From NCBI GenBank assembly GCA_947179155.2, contig OX359283.1, positions 6,591,764 to 6,655,763 on the forward strand: a stretch of DNA of 64,000 bases, read 5' to 3'. This document shows, in pieces, positions 59,700-64,000 of this stretch. The notes under the pieces are model-generated. The model saw nothing but the letters and a program-made list of their open reading frames with translations, was not told the DNA's origin and made no database searches. Both the position numbers and the translations under genes were made by a program. The DNA comes from Hedera helix. Its lineage: Eukaryota; Streptophyta; Magnoliopsida; Apiales; Araliaceae. Position 1 is the stretch's first letter. Each line of letters opens with the position of its first letter.

Positions 59700-60481
59700 T
59701 TATTGAAATAAAAATGGGTAATTCGCTCTCATTTCTTTCTCTAGTTCCCACGTAACTTCTTCAATTGCGTCATTTCTCCAAAGTACTTTGACAGAATGAA
59801 TTATCTTATTCCTCAACTTTTGTTCCTTCATATCGAGTATCTGGATAGGAACTTCTTCATATGATAAGTCCTTCTCGACTTGAATTGGTTTATAGGATAT
59901 AACGTGCTTGTTGTCTGGTTTATACGGCTGCAACACTGACACATTAAACACATTGTGAATGTGCTCAAGTTCAAGAGGTAATGCTACCTCATACGCCACT
60001 TCACTAACTCGCCTCAAGATTTCAAATGGTCTTATGAACCTAGGGCTCAGCTTGCCCTTCTTACCAAAACGGATCTTCCCCTTCCAGGGAGATACCTTCA
60101 GAAATACGAAACTGCCCACGTCGAAGTCCTGCTTTTGGCGATGCAAATGCGCGTACTTCTTTTGACGATCTTGAGCTGCTACCAGTCGATTTCTGATAAG
60201 TTATACTGTGTCTGCAGTCTGCTGCACCATTTCAGGTCCAGGCATTCTTCGTTTAACAACCTCGTCCCAACATAACGGTGTTCGACATTTTCTTCCATAA
60301 AGCGCTTCGTATGGTGGCATACCGATACTAGCGTGATAGCTGTTGTTGTAAGCGAACTCCACCAGTGGCAAATGGTCATCCCAACTGCCCTTTAGGTCCA
60401 TCATGACCGTTCGGAGCATATCCTCCAAAGTCTGAATCGTTTGCTCGCTCTGGCCGTCAGTTTGAGGATGGTACTGGAAAT
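59700..60481 (-). pseudogene. Pol end of element B: integrase C-terminal part and chromodomain
   Basis: From 60481 leftward one frame reads FQYHPQTDGQSEQ, the WDDHLPLVEFAYNNSYH stretch, MPPYEALYGRKCRTP, then VSPWKGKIRFGKKGK. It ends in a chromodomain (ILDMKEQKLRN; VKVLWRNDAIEEVTWE; ending NYPFLFQ) at 59700. There is one stop near 60203 (after ADTV). Upstream integrase is cut off by the Athila insertion. Chromodomains in this group are thought to guide integration into heterochromatin, which fits the nesting seen here. Confidence 0.92.
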
Positions 60482-60543
60482 TGGAAAGCTGTCGCAAGCA
60501 ACCAAAAATAAAATCTTACTTTTAAAAATATTATTGTAGTAGT
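60482..60543 (-). repeat. Terminal 62 bp of an Athila LTR
   Basis: TGGAAAGCTGTCGCAAGCAA and the following bases repeat the LTR terminus at 60964 with one mismatch. It marks the 3' end of the derivative; the rest of this LTR is deleted, with the junction at a TAGTAG word. Confidence 0.85.
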
Positions 60544-60845
60544 TGGGGATATTGTTGTTGGGGATATGGTTGCATGTACGGTGGATTATTTGGAAAGTTT
60601 TGATTTTCATGCCAATTCACTGGTGAATTCTCATAGCTGAAATGCTCAAGGAAACCACCAGCTGCATTGACTTGTTCATAGGACTCCTCTCGAAGCATTG
60701 GGCACATATCAGTTGGGTGTCCTATTGTCGCACAAATCCTACAAGTACCTTCAGCCATTTGATAAACAAAAGAAGTTAGACTATCCGTTTGTTGCTCATG
60801 AGAAGAAATATTTACCTCATTAACATAATCACGCATGTCTTCCAT
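60531..60845 (-). CDS. Short Athila gag-like ORF with one zinc knuckle
   Basis: 104 residues from MEDMRDYVNEVN to PQLLQ. The motif CRICATIGHPTDMC (C-x2-C-x4-H-x4-C) is at about residues 35-48, followed by QVNAAGGF and a Pro/Gln/Tyr-rich tail. This is the zinc-knuckle region of Athila gag. The usual several hundred residues of gag before it are absent, because the primer site is only about 95 bp upstream. A splice-acceptor-like TTGAGTTTTGCAG lies directly before the start, so it may have been an exon. The last codons overlap the LTR junction. It could encode a small nucleic-acid-binding protein or be a pure deletion remnant. Confidence 0.6.
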   Translation of the reverse strand: MEDMRDYVNEVNISSHEQQTDSLTSFVYQMAEGTCRICATIGHPTDMCPMLREESYEQVNAAGGFLEHFSYENSPVNWHENQNFPNNPPYMQPYPQQQYPQLLQ

Positions 60846-60940
60846 CCTTAACCTGCAAAACTCAATTCAACTATGAAAAACAAAAATAAAATAAATAAAT
60901 AAACTACAAAGAAAACAAAGAATAAATTAAAACAAAACAC

Positions 60941-60958
60941 TCCCCGGCAACGGCGCCA
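60941..60958 (-). promoter_or_regulatory. Athila primer binding site (tRNA-Asp)
   Basis: The minus strand reads TGGCGCCGTTGCCGGGGA, the canonical Athila primer site, five bases from the LTR end. Confidence 0.93.
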
Positions 60959-60963
60959 AAATT

Positions 60964-62638
60964 TGGAAAGCTGTCGCAAGCAACCAAAAATAAAATCTTA
61001 CTTTTAAAAATATTAATGTAGTAGTGAAAGTAAGAGTCGAACCCACAGAGAGTGAATTGTTTTAATAAATCTAATGTTTTCAAAAATATCTAATTAAATG
61101 GGGGGTTTTGAATTATTAATTAACTAATTAAAATAAAACTAAATAATAAATAATAAAGATGAGAAAAATCAATTAAAAACAAACTTCAGTTCCTTAGTTC
61201 AGTATCCCCTTATTTTAATCAACAAATTAATCAAGTTATTATTATATTTTCCTTCAATTGAAATTAATAATCCTAGATAACCGACAATCGCCAAGCTACC
61301 CGAAATCCTCCTTAAATTATAAATCTAATGCAGCAATCGCTCACAAAAGACCCTAACTATCATACAACCTAGAACTATCAGTCTAGATTTAATATAACAG
61401 TTGCATTAAAAATTAGAGAATTAGATTATTCCAAGCAACAATCTCAACATCGCGGACCATTAAAATTGCCATCTTGATAATCATAATAATATTCAAAAGT
61501 TTGTCCACAATCAAATATTATTAATTGCTATTTATGATCAGATAAAATATCGTTTGCTTAATATCAAATCTTAATCTAGCATATGATAAATTATTGATTA
61601 ATCTAACAGTCCATTATCAAATTAATCAAATAAATATCATCAAACAATTAAAACAGATCATCAAGAATAAATCTCATGCATAAAAGAATAAATAATAAAA
61701 CTCAATTAAAACATTAATTAAAAATAAGGTTCAACATCCCTTTGGAACTGAAAATAAAAGCTAACAAAACATAATAAAAATAATACCTACTAGTTGAAAA
61801 ACTCTCTCTAAGAAATTAGGAGAAAGAACTCCCAAAAGCTTACAATGCATAATGAGAGAGCTTGACCCTCTATTTATAGGCCTCTAACTTGTCCAAACCC
61901 TAATAGGATTTACAATTAAAAATAAAAGAAAAAGAAAAATAATTATTATCCTAACCCTAGTTGGAATAAAAATCCAATTTGGAATAGAAAAGTAGCAAAA
62001 ATCCAAAATAATCCGAAAAATCTGATTTCCCCAGCATTAACGCGCGCCAAACAGCCCTTAAACCGCCACAGTTGACCAGTCAACGCTTCAGCCGCGTCCG
62101 CTGACGTCAGCTCTCCTTCCGCGCATTGCGCGGAAGCTTTTATTTTTTTTCCGTAACCTTCAACCAAACGACGTCGTTTCGTATCCTGCTGATGCCCACC
62201 GCGCAATGCGCGGACGCCTGTTATGTTTAATTACGCAAATGCCCCTCCGCGTCTTTTCTTCTTATTTACCTTTTTGCCATCCGTGTTGGTTATTTACCAA
62301 AATGCCATTAAACTTTGCGGAATTTACAGATTCGCCCCTCAACTTTATTTTTCCTACAAAATAAAATATAAAAATAAATAAAAATAATATAAAAATACTA
62401 AAAATCCTAAAAACACATAATAATAAATAAAACACCTAAAATACTAAAAATAAATAAAAACACATAAATAAAAAGAAATATAAAATTACTATAAAATTAC
62501 CTAAATTAACATAAATTAACTAAAATCCTATAAAACCTATTAAAACCAAAATAAGCTAAATAATTAAACATTTAAGCACACAATAAATATAAAAACTAAG
62601 TATTAGGGTATAAAAATATCGTATAATTTAGCTCTATG
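60964..62638 (-). repeat. Athila-type LTR
   Basis: About 1675 bp. The plus strand starts TGGAAAGCTGTCGC and contains GTCGAACCCACAGAG. The other end is placed at CTATGA before the polypurine tract, where TG of the LTR start appears changed to TC. It holds CCGCGCATTGCGCGG (62119-62133), AAACGACGTCGTTT (62166-62179), CCGCGCAATGCGCGG (62199-62213) and four reversed copies of the GAGGGGCATTTTGGTAAATT-like motif (62229-62340). Confidence 0.82.
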
Positions 62639-64000
62639 AAATACCCCCACACTTAGATTTTGCTCGTCCTCGGGCAAAACAAAAAATAAAAATAAACAAA
62701 AATAAAATAAATCTAACTACTAAACAACTTACTTGAGCAACAGATCAATATAAATTTCAACATTAGCCTCAAAGATTTTTTAAATGATAACTCAAAGAAA
62801 GTTTCAAAACCATGCAAAATTTAGAATTTTAACATATTTACCAATTCTACTTTATTCAAGATCTTTTGTGTGTGTGTGTATCCAAATATATCAAACTAAT
62901 TAAAACTTAGATAAGTTTAGGTTATTAATTACCTTATAAAAGACATACAACAAAACTCAATATATTTATTTTTCACATCACTTTCAGCTAATACATACAA
63001 ATATAAATCAGAAGATCAAAAGGTTTTTAATCAATGAAACATACTAGGATTATCAATTTTTTTCTTTCAAATATTTTTTTCATTTTTTTTCTTTTAATGG
63101 GTGCATTTTATGCTCCATCCCATTTTCTTTCTTTCTTCATTTTTTTTTTCACGGTGAGTGCATTTTATGCTCCATCTCACCAGCGAGTGCGTTTTACGCT
63201 CCATCTCGCTTTTTCATGTGTTTATGAGTGAGTGCGTTTTACGCTCCATCTCAACCCACCACAAGAATTCTTCTCAATTAAACAATCCTAGAAAAGTACC
63301 TAAATCATCTCCTCTAAATTATATTTTGTCTTATATTTCACTTCAAATAATGATCAAATAAGATATAGAGTTCAAAAATATCTTTAATAAGCATTTAACC
63401 ATTTAAACTTTCTCTTCATTAAAACTAGCTCAAACAAATGGATATACGTGCATAAAATTTTTAAAGAATCTCAAACAAAGTAATAATCAATAAAAAGTTA
63501 AAATTCAGATTAAGCAAAAATTTATCCTTGTTCCAAGAGTTATTAAATAAAAATCAAAATTTTATCATTGGCTAAAAATTTAAAATTCAATTAATTCATT
63601 GCTCAAGTGACACATCCTAAAAATAAAATTAAAAAAAAAACTATCTCATTTTCGTAGGAAACACGGTTACACTTAGCATGTGCAACAAGCCTTTAAACCC
63701 CAAGGTTACCCCAAGTGGACGAGTTTTGTCTCGTGAGGGTTTGCAGTGAATTTACCCACAAAATTCAAAAAAAATTAACATTTTTTTTTTAACAAAAAAT
63801 TCCCTAAAAATAAAACAAATATCCTAAATCTCTTCCCCCACACTTAAAATTTATATTGTCCCCAATGTAAACTATAATGCGAAGAAATAGGCACAAATAA
63901 CTATAAAAAGAAAAAGGAAAAGAAATGCAAATCTGTTATCTTGGGTTGCCTCCCAAGCAGCGCCTTTGTTTATTGTCATTAGCTCGACAACAGACCAAAC
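62639..64000 (-). other. Athila 3' untranslated region with polypurine tract, element extending right
   Basis: On the minus strand GAGGACGAGCAAAATCTAAG then TGTGGGGGTAT leads into the LTR, the usual Athila polypurine context (62641-62654). A second GTGTGGGGGAAGAG lies at 63830-63843. Four hairpin words occur at 63101-63250, and the conserved hairpin CTTGGGTTGCCTCCCAAG at 63940-63957. No coding sequence is seen; the coding part of this Athila copy must lie right of the window. Confidence 0.75.
63101..63250. repeat. Four dispersed copies of a hairpin-forming word
   Basis: GTGCATTTTATGCTCCATC (63101, 63159) and GTGCGTTTTACGCTCCATC (63188, 63233). Each contains a 4-bp stem with a TTT loop: GCAT-TTT-ATGC in two copies and GCGT-TTT-ACGC in two. 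Confidence 0.85.

Larger units (their letters stand above)
60482..62638 (-). mobile_element. Compact Athila-type derivative
   Basis: On the minus strand: LTR (60964-62638), primer site, a short ORF with a zinc knuckle, and 62 bp of the 3' terminus of a second LTR (60482-60543), which is nearly identical to 60964-61025. No protease or pol is present. It is inserted into the integrase of Tekay B. Because the right LTR is also preceded by a polypurine tract, this unit is joined to another Athila internal region on the right. Confidence 0.75.
53594..64000 (-). mobile_element. Tekay element B, 3' part, with nested Tat and Athila sequence
   Basis: Minus-strand element of the same family as A. It shows the 3' LTR (53594-59653, holding a solo Tat LTR), polypurine tract (59654-59669) and the end of pol (59700-60481). 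Pol is interrupted at 60481 by Athila sequence that runs to the right edge. The rest of the element and its 5' LTR lie outside the window. Confidence 0.85.

Noticed and set aside
1..64000. A host protein gene, tRNA or rRNA
   Set aside because: No frame outside the elements shows known domains or a plausible exon series, and no cloverleaf or rRNA-like sequence was recognised. Small RNA genes cannot be excluded without a search.

Overview
This window is intergenic plant DNA made almost entirely of nested Ty3/gypsy LTR retrotransposons. No host gene, tRNA, rRNA or CRISPR array was found. An angiosperm, probably a eudicot with a large repeat-rich genome, is suggested by chromoviruses with a group-II-type chromodomain, Tat/Ogre/Retand-like and Athila-like elements, primer sites for initiator tRNA-Met, tRNA-Arg and tRNA-Asp, and very AT-rich LTRs. 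The species cannot be named from the sequence.

Left block (1-11034). The minus-strand Tekay chromovirus A enters from the left edge. It has gag-pol (1-3409, one stop), an extra coiled-coil ORF upstream of gag (3806-4615), a tRNA-Met primer site and a 5' LTR cut off near 7600. There it abuts a decayed plus-strand Tekay element, P, which keeps pol from reverse transcriptase to chromodomain, a polypurine tract and a 3' LTR starting at 10472.

Central nest (11035-41388). P's 3' LTR was split at 11034/38247 by a second Tekay family, F2 (11035-38241, target duplication GTTGA). F2 is internally deleted but keeps a decayed homologue of the pre-gag ORF. F2 was in turn split by a full-length Tat/Ogre/Retand-like element (16043-33260, target duplication GTCCT). 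That element carries gag-protease, a probable intron, RT to integrase with a second RNase H, antisense genes resembling plant mobile domain and DUF7745 proteins, a 35-bp tandem array in the 3' untranslated region, and two about 2-kb LTRs.

Right block (41389-64000). P abuts the gag-protease of a minus-strand chromovirus G with its primer site and LTR. Athila-like LTR sequence follows, interrupted by a solo Tekay LTR C (45883-49680, target duplication AAATC). An Athila primer site at 50291 follows. Another Tekay LTR, D (from 50767), is broken by Tekay element B (LTR 53594-59653, same family as A). B's LTR holds a solo Tat LTR (54971-57149, target duplication CTTAT). B's integrase is interrupted by Athila sequence (60482 to the right edge), in which one LTR is flanked by both a primer site and a polypurine tract.

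The most interesting signals are in non-coding element DNA. A roughly 22-nt motif recurs in LTRs of three lineages. GC-rich palindromic modules differ between families yet partly match between Tekay and Athila. Four hairpins with a covarying base pair lie in an Athila 3' region. The pre-gag coiled-coil ORF is shared by two Tekay families. Coordinates were placed by eye; no alignment or database search was run.
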